A stretch of DNA of 64,000 bases from Shewanella fodinae. Its GTDB lineage: Bacteria > Pseudomonadota > Gammaproteobacteria > Enterobacterales > Shewanellaceae. Positions 1 through 9,084 of the stretch are shown one piece after another; position 1 is the first letter of the stretch; each line of letters opens with the position of its first letter. The notes below the pieces were generated by a model. The model saw nothing but the letters and a program-made list of their open reading frames with translations, had not been told where the DNA came from and did no database searches. Where the stretch lies: assembly GCF_014651955.1 (NCBI RefSeq), contig NZ_BMXW01000016.1, forward strand, positions 21,854 through 85,853, read 5' to 3'. The translations under genes were made by a program, and so were the position numbers.

Positions 1-1
1 A

Positions 2-388
2 TTCACCTCCCCCGCGGAAGTGTGGGGGAACGTTGATCCTGAGCGCATTGGGCAGATTTGCCTAATTTTGATGGATAATGCGGTGCGTTATGCTGCTGAC
101 GGTGGGGTGTTGAACATTACTGTCATCGATGACCCCGTGCATATCTTGCTACAGTTTGTCGATCATGGTCCAGGGGTTGATCCAGCGTATCTTGATGAAA
201 TGTTTGAACCTTTCAGTCGAGAAGAAGTCTCCCGTAATCGCCAATCGGGAGGTAGTGGTCTGGGGTTATCGATTGCTCAAGCCATCTGTCAGGCTCATGG
301 TGGCGAGATTCTAGCGTCCCTGTCATCACAGGGCGGTATGTGTTTTGAAATCAATTTGCCGAAGGTGTTGCCCGTCAGTAATTGTTAA
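2..388 (+). CDS. Sensor histidine kinase, C-terminal ATPase part (5' truncated by window edge)
   Basis: The reading frame is open from base 2 and the N-terminal sensor and dimerisation parts lie outside the window. What remains is the HATPase_c domain of a two-component sensor kinase: N-box LMDNAVRYA, G1 box DHGPGV, F box MFEPFS and G2 box GGSGLGLSIAQAI, in the usual order. These bind ATP for autophosphorylation at the inner membrane. The RND efflux pair starts about 100 bp downstream on the same strand, so the kinase and an unseen response regulator may control that pump; this is inferred from context. The apparent GTG at 20 is not a real start. Confidence 0.85.
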   Translation, partial: FTSPAEVWGNVDPERIGQICLILMDNAVRYAADGGVLNITVIDDPVHILLQFVDHGPGVDPAYLDEMFEPFSREEVSRNRQSGGSGLGLSIAQAICQAHGGEILASLSSQGGMCFEINLPKVLPVSNC

Positions 389-489
389 TATTTTTACTGT
401 CTTGATGAAATATTGATATTTCCTTTAATCGTTCTGGATGTTGCTGAATAGGATGTTCCTTAAGTTGAAATTATTTAGGGAACATCAGC

Positions 490-1635
490 ATGATGTTAAT
501 CACCCCGTGCCAGAGCTGTTTAATAAACAATTACAATAAGTTAATTAACACTTGTGGTATGAGCCTTCGCTGGCTTGGGGTCGGGTTGTTGCTGGCCGCG
601 TTGGGTGGTTGCGATGATGCCGGCCAGAGTGCTGCGCTGCAGCCTATTCGGCCAGTGAAAACGGTCGTGGTGAAAGCTGTTGAAACCACCCCGAAAATCA
701 CTCAGGTCGGCGATATCGAAGCTTATCAACAAACTTCTCTGGGTTTCAGAATTGCCGGGCGAGTGCTTGAGCGGCGGGTTGACGTGGGCACAAGCGTGCA
801 TCAGGGCGATATTTTGGCAACCTTGGACCCCAGCAATGCCAGCAATGCTCTGAAACAGGCCAAGGCGGAACTGGAAAGTGCCAAATCCGCTGAAACATTG
901 GCCAAGCGCAACCTTGAGCGTATGAAAAACCTGCTGCCCGATGGTGCTATTTCCCAGTCTTATTACGATCAGTCACTTTCCGACTGGCAAACGGCTAAAT
1001 CTCGTCTCGATCATGCCCGGGCCGCAATGAGCGATGCTAAGGATAACCTACAGTTTACCCAACTGCGGGCGCCACTGGATGGCGTGATTAGTGAAACCAA
1101 CGCCAATGCTGGGCAGGTGGTCAATGCTGGTCAACAGATCTTCCGTCTGGCCTACAATGGTCGCCTGGATGCTGTCTTTGAAGTCCCGGAACAGGTACTG
1201 CAGACAAAACTTGAAGATCCAAAAATTACGGTATCTTTACTATCGGATCCGAGCGTACAGGCCGCTGCAAAATTCCGAGATGTGACACCTCAAGCTGATC
1301 CCAATACCCGTACCTACCGAGTGCGGGTGACACTGATTAATCCGCCTTCACAAATGAAACTGGGCGCTATCGTTAGAGGACAGCTTTTTCTAGCTCCGGT
1401 TAAACAGGTGGTTATCCCAAAACAAGCGCTGACCCGCCAGGAACAGCAGCCTGCCGTCTATATCGTTAACCTTTTAACGGGAGAGTTGCGGTTACAGGCG
1501 ATTCAGATTGCACGTTATAGTGATGACGCTATTTATGTAACTTCAGGACTAACACTCGGGGACCACGTGGTAATAGCCGGAGTGGATAAATTGCGCCCAG
1601 GTCTGAAAGTGCGCTTGATGCAGGGAGCGTTGTGA
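490..1635 (+). CDS. RND efflux periplasmic adaptor (membrane fusion protein), lipoprotein
   Basis: HlyD/AcrA-type adaptor that links an inner-membrane RND pump to an outer-membrane channel. A lipobox (LAALGGC) follows a hydrophobic stretch, so the mature protein should be lipid-anchored in the periplasm. The order is as expected for the family: first barrel-sandwich half (RVDVGTSVHQGDILATLD), a helical hairpin rich in Ala, Lys and Glu, second half (LRAPLDGVIS), then the beta-barrel and membrane-proximal region. An AGGGA ribosome site precedes ATG 490. ATG 559 would place the signal peptide at the N terminus but has no clear ribosome site. Its stop overlaps the pump start by one base (TGATG), so the two genes are co-transcribed. 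Confidence 0.9.
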   Translation: MMLITPCQSCLINNYNKLINTCGMSLRWLGVGLLLAALGGCDDAGQSAALQPIRPVKTVVVKAVETTPKITQVGDIEAYQQTSLGFRIAGRVLERRVDVGTSVHQGDILATLDPSNASNALKQAKAELESAKSAETLAKRNLERMKNLLPDGAISQSYYDQSLSDWQTAKSRLDHARAAMSDAKDNLQFTQLRAPLDGVISETNANAGQVVNAGQQIFRLAYNGRLDAVFEVPEQVLQTKLEDPKITVSLLSDPSVQAAAKFRDVTPQADPNTRTYRVRVTLINPPSQMKLGAIVRGQLFLAPVKQVVIPKQALTRQEQQPAVYIVNLLTGELRLQAIQIARYSDDAIYVTSGLTLGDHVVIAGVDKLRPGLKVRLMQGAL

Positions 1636-4600
1636 TGAGTTCGAATTCATCTGATAAACGATTTAACTTGTCGGCCTGGGCACTGGAAAACCAACAGATG
1701 GTTTCCTTCTTTATGCTCGTGGCCGTAGTGTTGGGTATTTTGAGTTTTCAACGACTTCCTCGTAATGAAGATCCAGTATTTACTATCAAAACTGCGGTTG
1801 TTTCTGCTCGCTGGCCTGGAGCAACTGTGGGAGAAACAACGCAATTATTAACAGATAAGATTGAAAAAAAATTACAGGAACTGCCACATCTAGATTACCT
1901 TCAAAGTTATACCCGGACTGGCGAATCGGTGGTTTTTGTCAATCTGAAAGACGATACGCCGCCGGAGCAAGTTGATCATATCTGGTATCTCATCCGCAAG
2001 AAGATGGATGACTTATCCCCATATCTACCCAGTGGAACATTGGGACCTTTTGTTAACGATGAATTTGCTGATACTTACGGGACAATTTATGCCTTTACTG
2101 CAGATGCCTTCAGCTCCAAAGAACTGCGCAGCCAGGTTGACGATATCCGTTCGGCGTTAATGAGGGTACCGAATGTCAGCAAGATTGAGGTGCTGGGAGC
2201 CGAAGAACAGCAAGTGGTGTTGGCCATATCCTCCAAAAAGTTGGCTGGGTTTGGTTTTAATTTGCAACAAGTGATCCAGAGTATCCAAGCACAGAATACC
2301 GTGACCCCCGCCGGGATTATTCGTACAGGGGACGAACAGATTGCTGTAAAGGTGAGTGGAGCTTATCAGTCGATCGATAGTCTTCGTCATGTGATGCTAC
2401 GAATTAATGATCGGTTTATACCTCTGCAAGATATCGCCACGATATATAGCCAAACGGAGCAACCACCAGCGGCGCAGTTTAGGGTGAATGGCAAAGCGGC
2501 TATCGGCCTAGCTATCTCTATGTCACCGGAAGGCAACATGTTGCAATTCGGTCAGAAACTGCAGACAGCAATGGATAGTATTGAGTCAAATCTGCCTTAT
2601 GGCATAGAAGTAATCAAGATTGCTGATCAACCCGCAGTAGTTAAAAAGGCTGTTAGTGGTTTTGTCCATGTGTTGGTGGAAGCGATAGTGATTGTACTGG
2701 CTGTTTCTTTTATCTCATTGGGAACTAGAGCCGGACTGGTCGTGGCGGTTTCTATTCCTATCGTCCTCGCAATGACTTTCACGGGAATGACTCTTGCTGG
2801 CATTGGCTTACAACGTATCTCACTCGGAGCCTTGATTATCTCACTGGGGTTGCTGGTGGACGATGCTATGATCACCATTGAAGCGATGGTAGCAAAACTG
2901 GAAGCTGGATGGCCGCGGCGTCAAGCAGCGGCATGGGCCTATCAGAATACGGCTTTCCCCATGCTGACAGGCACATTGGTAACTATGGCAGGGTTTATAC
3001 CAGTTGGTTTTGCGGCTTCCAGCGCCGGGGAATATTGCTATTCGCTCTTCATGGTAGTGGTGATCTCGCTGGCTTGCTCGTGGATTGTAGCGGTTCTTTT
3101 TTCACCGCTTCTTGGGGTATGGTTGTTACCAAAGTCGCTCCAAGGGCACCATGAAACGGGCAAACTCAGTAGCTTTTATCAACGGCTGCTTGTGAGCGTT
3201 CTACAACATCGTTGGCAAACTATTGGATTATCTACGGTTTTATTATTGATTGCTGGAGTATTGTCGACCCAACTACATTCCGAATTTTTCCCGTCATCAG
3301 ATCGTCCAGAACTGCTGGTTAGCCTGAGACTCCCAGCCAATACCGCGCAAGCTCAGACATTGGAGGAAGTGAAAAAATTTGAGAGACAATTGATTGATAA
3401 CCCTAACGTTGATCACTTTTCCAGCTATGTAGGCTCTGGTGCGGTGCGTTTCTATCTGCCGATGGATATTCTGCTGAGTCAGGAAAATATCGCGCAGTTG
3501 GTGGTGGTGGCTAAAAATATCAGGCAGCGGGAGGCATTGCGTCAGCAGTTACAGGCGATGATGCAGCGGGATTTCAGCCAGTGGGTCACGCGGGTGTCAC
3601 CGCTAGAACTCGGCCCACCAGTGGGTTGGCCGCTGCGTTATCGGGTCAGTGGCCCACAACTGGAGCAAGTGCGTCAGTATGCCCAACAATTAGCAAATGT
3701 GGTTGCTACTCATCCCAGTACGCGCGATATCAACCTGACATCGGGAGAACCGCAACGGCTGCTGCGAGTGGTGGTTGATCAAACAGCGGCAAGGGCTGTT
3801 GGTCTCAGCCGTCAGCAGATCTCTGAACAACTGGCCACACTGTTTTCTGGCCAGACAATTTCATCCTTACGCGAGGGAATACATCCCATCAGTATTGTGG
3901 TGAAAGGTGGGGTGAGTGAACAGCGAGACATTGAAGCGATTGAAAATCTGCAAATATCACTGGGCAAGGATCTAGTGGTACCACTCAGACAGCTGGCAAA
4001 GGTGGAATATGCTATTACTGACCCCATTGTCTGGCGGCGCCAGTTAGAACCGTTTATTACAGTACAGACAGATATTGCAGCTGGGGTGACGACAGCTCAG
4101 GTATCTGCAGAATTGTTATCAAAAATTAAGCAGTTCCGGCAACAGTTACCGTTTGGTTACGACGTAACAGAGGAAGGTGCGGTGGTGGAATCGACTAAAG
4201 GTAATATCTCAATTTATGAAGTTCTACCCGTGACTCTGATCGTGATGTTAACACTGTTGATGATACAGTTGCGGCGTTTTTCTAGGATGCTGCTGGCGCT
4301 GGTAATGGCACCCTTCGGGTTGATAGGTATTGTGGTGGAGATGCTGCCAACGGCAACTCCTTTGGGCTTTGTGGCTATGTTGGGCATTATTGCACTGGTC
4401 GGTATGATAATTCGAAATGCGGTGATCCTCATCGCCGAAGTCGATATTAATCTGGAAAAAGGCGAGGATATATCGGGCGCCATTATGAAGGCGGCAACGC
4501 ACCGAGCTAGGCCTATCCTGTTGACGGCGCTGGCCGCGATATTAGGGATGTTGCCGATTGCGCGGCAGGTATTCTGGGGGCCGATGGCCTATGCCATTAT

Positions 4601-4712
4601 CGGTGGTCTGATGGCGGCTACCATGATCACGCTGACGATGCTGCCAGCAGCATTGAGTCTGGTACTGCATTGGGAAAGCCGTCCAAGATCCGAGACTGGT
4701 TTGAGTGCGTAA
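1635..4712 (+). CDS. RND family multidrug efflux pump, inner-membrane subunit
   Basis: A 1025-residue proton-driven exporter of the AcrB/MexB superfamily, close to the usual length. It has two repeats, each a transmembrane set with a large periplasmic loop. The TM4-like segment LGLLVDDAMITIEAMVAKLE carries the paired acidic residues of the proton relay, and a second conserved helix set lies near residues 870-1000 (VGMIIRNAVILIAEVD). The start ATG overlaps the adaptor stop codon. With the adaptor it forms two thirds of a tripartite pump; no outer-membrane factor gene is adjacent, so a TolC-type channel elsewhere is presumably used. Substrates cannot be told from the sequence. Confidence 0.93.
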   Translation: MSSNSSDKRFNLSAWALENQQMVSFFMLVAVVLGILSFQRLPRNEDPVFTIKTAVVSARWPGATVGETTQLLTDKIEKKLQELPHLDYLQSYTRTGESVVFVNLKDDTPPEQVDHIWYLIRKKMDDLSPYLPSGTLGPFVNDEFADTYGTIYAFTADAFSSKELRSQVDDIRSALMRVPNVSKIEVLGAEEQQVVLAISSKKLAGFGFNLQQVIQSIQAQNTVTPAGIIRTGDEQIAVKVSGAYQSIDSLRHVMLRINDRFIPLQDIATIYSQTEQPPAAQFRVNGKAAIGLAISMSPEGNMLQFGQKLQTAMDSIESNLPYGIEVIKIADQPAVVKKAVSGFVHVLVEAIVIVLAVSFISLGTRAGLVVAVSIPIVLAMTFTGMTLAGIGLQRISLGALIISLGLLVDDAMITIEAMVAKLEAGWPRRQAAAWAYQNTAFPMLTGTLVTMAGFIPVGFAASSAGEYCYSLFMVVVISLACSWIVAVLFSPLLGVWLLPKSLQGHHETGKLSSFYQRLLVSVLQHRWQTIGLSTVLLLIAGVLSTQLHSEFFPSSDRPELLVSLRLPANTAQAQTLEEVKKFERQLIDNPNVDHFSSYVGSGAVRFYLPMDILLSQENIAQLVVVAKNIRQREALRQQLQAMMQRDFSQWVTRVSPLELGPPVGWPLRYRVSGPQLEQVRQYAQQLANVVATHPSTRDINLTSGEPQRLLRVVVDQTAARAVGLSRQQISEQLATLFSGQTISSLREGIHPISIVVKGGVSEQRDIEAIENLQISLGKDLVVPLRQLAKVEYAITDPIVWRRQLEPFITVQTDIAAGVTTAQVSAELLSKIKQFRQQLPFGYDVTEEGAVVESTKGNISIYEVLPVTLIVMLTLLMIQLRRFSRMLLALVMAPFGLIGIVVEMLPTATPLGFVAMLGIIALVGMIIRNAVILIAEVDINLEKGEDISGAIMKAATHRARPILLTALAAILGMLPIARQVFWGPMAYAIIGGLMAATMITLTMLPAALSLVLHWESRPRSETGLSA

Positions 4713-4767
4713 AATAACGATGCTGTAACCGGATGTCACCCGAGAGTAACTGTATTTATTGACTAAT

Positions 4768-4798
4768 CCCCGTGCCGTATACACAGCGCGGGGATTTT
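4768..4798 (+). terminator. Terminator of the RND operon
   Basis: The stem CCCCGTGC/GCGCGGGG (one G-T pair) at 4768-4775 and 4786-4793 is followed by ATTTT. It lies 55 bp after the RND stop. Its T tract merges into the left attachment repeat of the island. Confidence 0.7.
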
Positions 4799-4814
4799 AC
4801 TTGCCGATACAGAA
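4795..4814. repeat. Left attachment-site repeat of the island
   Basis: TTTTACTTGCCGATACAGAA differs at two positions from the right copy at 28068. On the minus strand the block reads Phe-Cys-Ile-Gly-Lys-stop, the invariant MnmE C terminus. The next codons inward read Ser, Phe, Ile, so this looks like a vestigial second mnmE 3' end with other codon choices. Confidence 0.75.
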
Positions 4815-5092
4815 ACTAAAAATGTAAAACCACTCAAAGTGTTAGAAAGCTATTGGCGCACATATGGAGTGCAATCTTTTGTTAGGTTTTGCCATGGAAG
4901 AACCCATTCTAGGCGATTTGCAGCATTTTAAAAGTGGGATATCTGGGAAAGTGGGACAAAATTATTATCTTTATTGTTACTCATTTTGAAGTTTGTTTTA
5001 TCAGTACAAACTATTGATTTTAAATAATAAAATAGTAAATCCTCTTGCGTTTTTCTTCCTCCATGCGAATCTTTATAAAGCAGGAGGTAATC
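4815..5092. other. Non-coding stretch inside the island's left end
   Basis: These 278 bp hold no credible reading frame. They are AT-rich near 4960-5045 and presumably contain the promoter of the following four-gene operon. I cannot pick out a convincing -35/-10 pair. Confidence 0.4.
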
Positions 5093-5935
5093 ATGAAAAA
5101 ATACCCGTCTTTATCATTAATTGCTTTATGTGTGTCCTTGTCAGGTTGTGCAGCCGGACCCCGTCATTATGCTCAAGATGAATCTCGGGCTTTAAATCTA
5201 GCGCGAGCCGGGGGCATCTACGATTTGGATTTGAGAGATTCCCACGATGGTGTCCACTCTTATAGCAAAGGTATGTTGGTTCCATTACTTGGGCTCGCTA
5301 GGCTAACGACTTCATTTAATGATCCGCTTCTGCGTCTTTCTGGTACGCAGACGTTCGCGTTTAACGCTACCGATATAATGATGACACCAGACAATCCCTC
5401 GGCTAGACCAAGTCTAATGGGATGGATGCCCGCATCTGCTGTTACCTCAGAATCTCAGGCTTATGAGAAATATGTGCATCTTGTCGATCAGGCTATCCAG
5501 CATGTGGCCGATGATATGGCATTGAATGTCACTAAACTGAGTAATGTAGAAACGCCAGAAATTGATGGTCATCCCATGATTCTTTGGTCTGTTGAAAGCG
5601 CCGAGCATGGATGCGGTATTGGTCAATGTGTGGTTGCTTACAACATTACGACTCCTTATCTCTGGAAGAGCCCGCTCTACATTAAAGATGGTGAGTCCGA
5701 AAGCTATAACATCGCCGCTAATCACCTGAAGAACTATTCTCGCTTTGTGTTCCGTCAGTCAGGATCACAAGACTTTCCAATTGATGAGTTTTATAGAGCC
5801 GTCAGTGCTGCATTGCCATCGTGGATGGTGATCTATTACCCACCAAACCATGTGGTTAAGGATGGCCAATCTCTCCCATATCCAGTGTTGTATGAGCAAG
5901 GGGAACAACTGCTGTTTAAGGAGCCTGCATTATGA
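5093..5935 (+). CDS. Predicted lipoprotein of unknown function (first gene of a four-gene operon)
   Basis: 280 residues. ATG 5093 is chosen because a strong ribosome site (GGAGG) lies just upstream and a signal peptide follows at once, ending in the lipobox LSGC (Cys about residue 19). The mature protein should sit on the periplasmic side of a membrane. There are three further cysteines in the middle (CGIGQC region), no transmembrane helix after the signal, and no domain that I recognise. Its TGA overlaps the next start (ATGA), so translation of the two genes is coupled. It is the first gene inside the left attachment site. I cannot assign a function. Confidence 0.75.
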   Translation: MKKYPSLSLIALCVSLSGCAAGPRHYAQDESRALNLARAGGIYDLDLRDSHDGVHSYSKGMLVPLLGLARLTTSFNDPLLRLSGTQTFAFNATDIMMTPDNPSARPSLMGWMPASAVTSESQAYEKYVHLVDQAIQHVADDMALNVTKLSNVETPEIDGHPMILWSVESAEHGCGIGQCVVAYNITTPYLWKSPLYIKDGESESYNIAANHLKNYSRFVFRQSGSQDFPIDEFYRAVSAALPSWMVIYYPPNHVVKDGQSLPYPVLYEQGEQLLFKEPAL

Positions 5936-6363
5936 AAAGTGAATATCAGGAGCTAGACAATATTGTTCTGGCGATGGATGAAGTCCAAACGGACCCCGTA
6001 ATTCTTACCTACTTGATCAGTCATCTATTGACGAGAAATTCGGTGTTTCATCAGCCTAGAGTGGGATGTGTCAAATGCAAGAGCACGGGAGAGCTAGTCT
6101 ATCCCCATAGCTGGATTGAGCTACCTGGCGGTTGGATTGTTGATCTCAGACTGAATCAGGCTTTCAACACGTTCGACCGCTATCCGCAAGGCATTTTCGA
6201 GCCATCATCCTACCGGAACCTTCAGTATTTCGGTATGCCCCTTACCGTGCCTGAATATGAACCATCTGAACTCGATGAAATGACTGATTTTATGTTTTCC
6301 AAGTTATTCAGTGTGCAAGGACTGGATATTCAAGTGAGCGGAGGTAGCTATGACTGCATTTGA
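5932..6363 (+). CDS. Small protein with papain/transglutaminase-like Cys-His-Asp pattern
   Basis: 143 residues, without a signal peptide or membrane segment. A cysteine pair (RVGCVKC, about residues 42-45) is followed by PHSWIELPGGWIVDLRL (about 58-74). A Cys, then His-x-Trp, then Asp in adjacent beta strands is the layout of the transglutaminase/papain-like fold seen in peptidases, transglutaminases and amidases. This is inferred from motif spacing only. The start overlaps the lipoprotein stop, and the end overlaps the next small gene by 14 bp. An enzyme acting together with the neighbouring lipoprotein and membrane proteins is plausible; a substrate cannot be named. Confidence 0.65.
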   Translation: MKSEYQELDNIVLAMDEVQTDPVILTYLISHLLTRNSVFHQPRVGCVKCKSTGELVYPHSWIELPGGWIVDLRLNQAFNTFDRYPQGIFEPSSYRNLQYFGMPLTVPEYEPSELDEMTDFMFSKLFSVQGLDIQVSGGSYDCI

Positions 6364-6511
6364 GTGGGGAATGCTTGGGTTATTCCTATTTTTTAGTTTG
6401 GTCACCTTCTGGTGTCTTTACAGCTATAGAGCCAACCAGAAATTGTCAGGCCAAGGCAAACCTCAAACCGAAAAGTGGGAGGGAAAGCATGAGTCAAAAT
6501 CTCAAAAATGA
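6350..6511 (+). CDS. 53-aa single-pass membrane protein
   Basis: The ATG at 6350 has a near-ideal ribosome site (GGAGG, 6 bp spacing) and lies inside the end of the preceding gene. The product has one hydrophobic helix (about residues 8-25, GMLGLFLFFSLVTFW) and then a basic and polar tail rich in Lys, Gln and Glu. The expected orientation is N-out, C-in. The reading frame continues into the start of the next gene (22-bp overlap), the tight packing of an operon. The function is unknown; it could be an anchor or small subunit for the neighbouring membrane protein. Confidence 0.65.
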   Translation: MTAFEWGMLGLFLFFSLVTFWCLYSYRANQKLSGQGKPQTEKWEGKHESKSQK

Positions 6512-6926
6512 TCTAGTGAATATAGTGTTGCTTGGTGTTCTGCTACTCGGATTGATGCTGGCTCAAGACTCTGGATGGGGATTCTTGCTTGCAGGTTTGC
6601 CATTGGCCATTTGGTGCTTTAAAGCTTTCGTATTTATCCAACGCAGATGGTGGTTAGCCATACCATTTTGGTGTGCACTTACTTATTTGTGTTGGCAAAT
6701 GTCCTTGGCACTTTGGGCTGGCTATCTATTCGTTGCGTTTGTCAGAAAAATGATGGAGTTAAATGAAAATTATCCAGCACCAATTCGACAAAAAACTAAA
6801 AGGCATAAAAGAAAAATGGATGATTACGATGAGTATATTTTGACTCAAATAGGTCGTCATGTAGGTTGTGGGCTTCCAGATAGTTTTGATTACGACGGCC
6901 GAAACCATATTGGGTTTGATGACTGA
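6489..6926 (+). CDS. Multi-pass membrane protein with acidic cytoplasmic tail, unknown function
   Basis: 145 residues from ATG 6489, chosen for the GGGAGGGAAAGC ribosome site. The upstream in-frame start at 6360 lacks one and would overlap two genes. Three to four hydrophobic helices lie within residues 10-90, rich in Trp. A charged tail follows with a basic patch (KTKRHKRK) and an acidic aromatic end (DDYDEY, then FDYDGRNHIGFDD). It closes the operon of lipoprotein, Cys/His/Asp protein and small membrane protein. No family was recognised. Confidence 0.65.
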   Translation: MSQNLKNDLVNIVLLGVLLLGLMLAQDSGWGFLLAGLPLAIWCFKAFVFIQRRWWLAIPFWCALTYLCWQMSLALWAGYLFVAFVRKMMELNENYPAPIRQKTKRHKRKMDDYDEYILTQIGRHVGCGLPDSFDYDGRNHIGFDD

Positions 6927-7059
6927 TTTTTGGCCCTTAGCTGGTTCCTTTTGAGTACACATCAACGGAACTAGCCATCAGACTGGTTTTACTACCAACA
7001 GAACCATCTAAACCAGACCAGAGATAAAGCACCACCTATAACAGACTGTGGAGATCTAG

Positions 7060-7695
7060 ATGTTCATTCGAGCTTACCTTCGCGCATCAACCAAAGAACA
7101 AAATGCAGAACGGGCACGCGAATCACTCATTCAGTTTGCTGCTCAGCATGGTCAGCATGGTCAGCGAATTGCTGCCTTTTATATCGAGAATGTCTCTGGC
7201 GCCACTTTGCACCGACCTGAGTTGATGCGTTTGATTGCCGAGTCAGGTGAGGGTGACATTGTGCTGGTTGAACAAATCGACCGCCTAGCACGGCTCAAAC
7301 AAGGTGATTGGGATACGTTGAAACAAAAGTTGGCCAGCAAACGCTTAGCCATTGTTTCACCAGAACTTCCTACCAGTTGGCTGGCTTTACAACAACATAA
7401 CGAAACTGACTTTACCGGCACTATTTTACAGGCGGTTAATGCCATGATGTTGGATATGCTCGCTGCCGTTGCTCGCAAAGATTATGATGACCGACGACGC
7501 CGCCAATCACAGGGGATCGCAAAAGCTAAATCAGATGGAAAATACAATGGGCGCCAACCAGATCTCAAACGGCATCAGCACATAGCTAGCCTATTGAAGA
7601 CTGGCCATAGCTATAGTGACATTCAAGATATATTGGGGTGTTCGCGGCACCTAATTGCAACTATCTCGAAGAATATCTGTAGCACAGATCAGTAA
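7060..7695 (+). CDS. Serine recombinase of the resolvase/invertase family
   Basis: 211 residues. The N-terminal resolvase domain starts with AYLRASTKEQNAERA, whose Ser is in the nucleophile position. It continues with the QIDRLARL motif near residue 73 and the long E helix around 130-145. A short C-terminal helix-turn-helix follows (HSYSDIQDILGCSRHLIATI). Such enzymes resolve cointegrates or invert segments. Upstream, 6983-7016 holds an imperfect inverted repeat (CTGGTTT/AAACCAG) that could be part of its site, which is weak evidence. It stands alone between the left operon and the broken GGDEF gene, so it may be a relic of an earlier insertion. Confidence 0.88.
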   Translation: MFIRAYLRASTKEQNAERARESLIQFAAQHGQHGQRIAAFYIENVSGATLHRPELMRLIAESGEGDIVLVEQIDRLARLKQGDWDTLKQKLASKRLAIVSPELPTSWLALQQHNETDFTGTILQAVNAMMLDMLAAVARKDYDDRRRRQSQGIAKAKSDGKYNGRQPDLKRHQHIASLLKTGHSYSDIQDILGCSRHLIATISKNICSTDQ

Positions 7696-7803
7696 CTCCA
7701 TGACTGAGACTATACAATTTACTGCTAAGCGCTGTTCAACAGCTTAATTTCAAGGATGCAAAGCAGTTACTTGCTGAAAAAATGGCTAATATAGGTGGTT
7801 TGG

Positions 7804-8738
7804 ATGTATAATTTTATGCCATATGTTGTAGCCAAAGTGCTCATTGTTGATGATGACAGCACGGTTGTTATGGCGCTTCATGCTGTACTCAATAAAATGG
7901 CCAAAATTCGGTTTGCGAGAAGCGCTACGCAAGCCTATCAAATGATCCGAGAGTCGCCGCCAGACCTTATATTGCTCGATGTTGAACTTCCTGACGGAAA
8001 TGGCGTTGATGTTTGCATCAAGCTAAAAGCTGAAGATGTTACGCGACAGATTCCCATACTGTTTATCACCAGTAGAATGGAAAAGGGTTTTGAAGAAAAA
8101 GTGTTTAATGCAGGTGCTGCGGATTACATCCTGAAACCTCTGAATCCTTGTGTCGTAGCGGCGAGAGTGAAAACTCATCTTGCCTATCGTTATGCCTTAA
8201 TCCAATTAAATAAACTTGCGCATATCGATGGCCTGTCTGGTTTGCCAAATCGACTGGCACTTGGTAAACAATTAGAAATCGATTTCAGACGCGCAAGAAG
8301 AAATGAAGAGCCTCTATCTGTGGTTATGTGTGATATTGACGAGTTTAAAAAATATAATTACTTTTTCGGTCATCTAGCCGGCGATGATTGTATCAAAGCT
8401 ATCGGCGAAGTTTTAAAGAATACGATAAAACGTCCTGCCGATATGGGGGCGAAGAGTTTGCGTTAATATTACTCAATACTGATAGGTTAGGAACTGAAAA
8501 TATTATTGTGAGCTTAATGAAGGCAATCGAAGAAATCGCAATTCCACATTCTCCTAATGCCAAATCCCCCTTCATCACCATCTCTTATGGCATTACTACC
8601 ATGGAGCCAGCTTTATGTGATTTCAACAAAATAACGCCGAATGAGCTGCTCCTCGCCGCAGATAAAGCGTTATACAGCGCCAAACATCAGGGACGGAATC
8701 AGTATCAATTTGAAGAATTATTACCGTCCGATACATAA
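7804..8738 (+). pseudogene. Response regulator-diguanylate cyclase (REC-GGDEF), frame broken
   Basis: The first part (to 8466) encodes a receiver domain with the acidic pocket VDDD, phospho-acceptor LLDVELPDG and KPLN lysine, then the first half of a GGDEF domain (DGLSGLPNRLAL, VMCDIDEFKKYN). The second half, including the catalytic RYGGEEF, reads on from about 8445 in another frame to 8738. The text jumps from KRPAD straight to RYGGEEF, so a few codons plus a frame change are missing; a deletion of about 11 bp near 8440 would explain this. An intact protein would make cyclic-di-GMP on phosphorylation. Start ATG 7804 follows AGGTGG. Confidence 0.8.
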
Positions 8739-8980
8739 CTTACATACTGGTCAAAATGTTCTGACCCAGTAATAGGGAGTGCTTTGTATCATTACTAAAA
8801 TTTGGTCAATAAGCATGAGTGGGTACCTGTCAGCAAACAACACCGAAACAAGCAATGGACCTAATGTTTTAGATAAGGCAGCGTACCAATGTATTAGTAT
8901 GATCCTTTATTATTTGGTATGAGACTTATTACTCTCCCACACCAATAAAGTGCATCCATCACATCAAAGCCAATAGCACA
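8739..8980. other. Intergenic stretch before the IS element
   Basis: 242 bp with no credible gene in any frame and no clear promoter or terminator. It separates the broken GGDEF gene from the IS30-family element. Confidence 0.4.
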
Positions 8981-9010
8981 TCCCGAATTCAGATAATAAG
9001 TGCACCACTC
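8981..9010. repeat. Left terminal inverted repeat of the IS30-family element
   Basis: The block contains GAATTCA at the outer side and AAGTGCACCACTC at the inner side. The intervening six bases differ from the right end. Confidence 0.75.
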
Positions 9011-9084
9011 ATGGTTAACGGGTGATAGATGATCAACTGCCTGTTGGTGGTATTCTAAAGTCGCCAAACAATTAGAGTATTACC

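Noticed and set aside
4..480. Possible second left boundary of the island near the kinase gene
   Set aside because: No copy of the mnmE-type repeat is present in 389-489; the only partner copy is at 4795.
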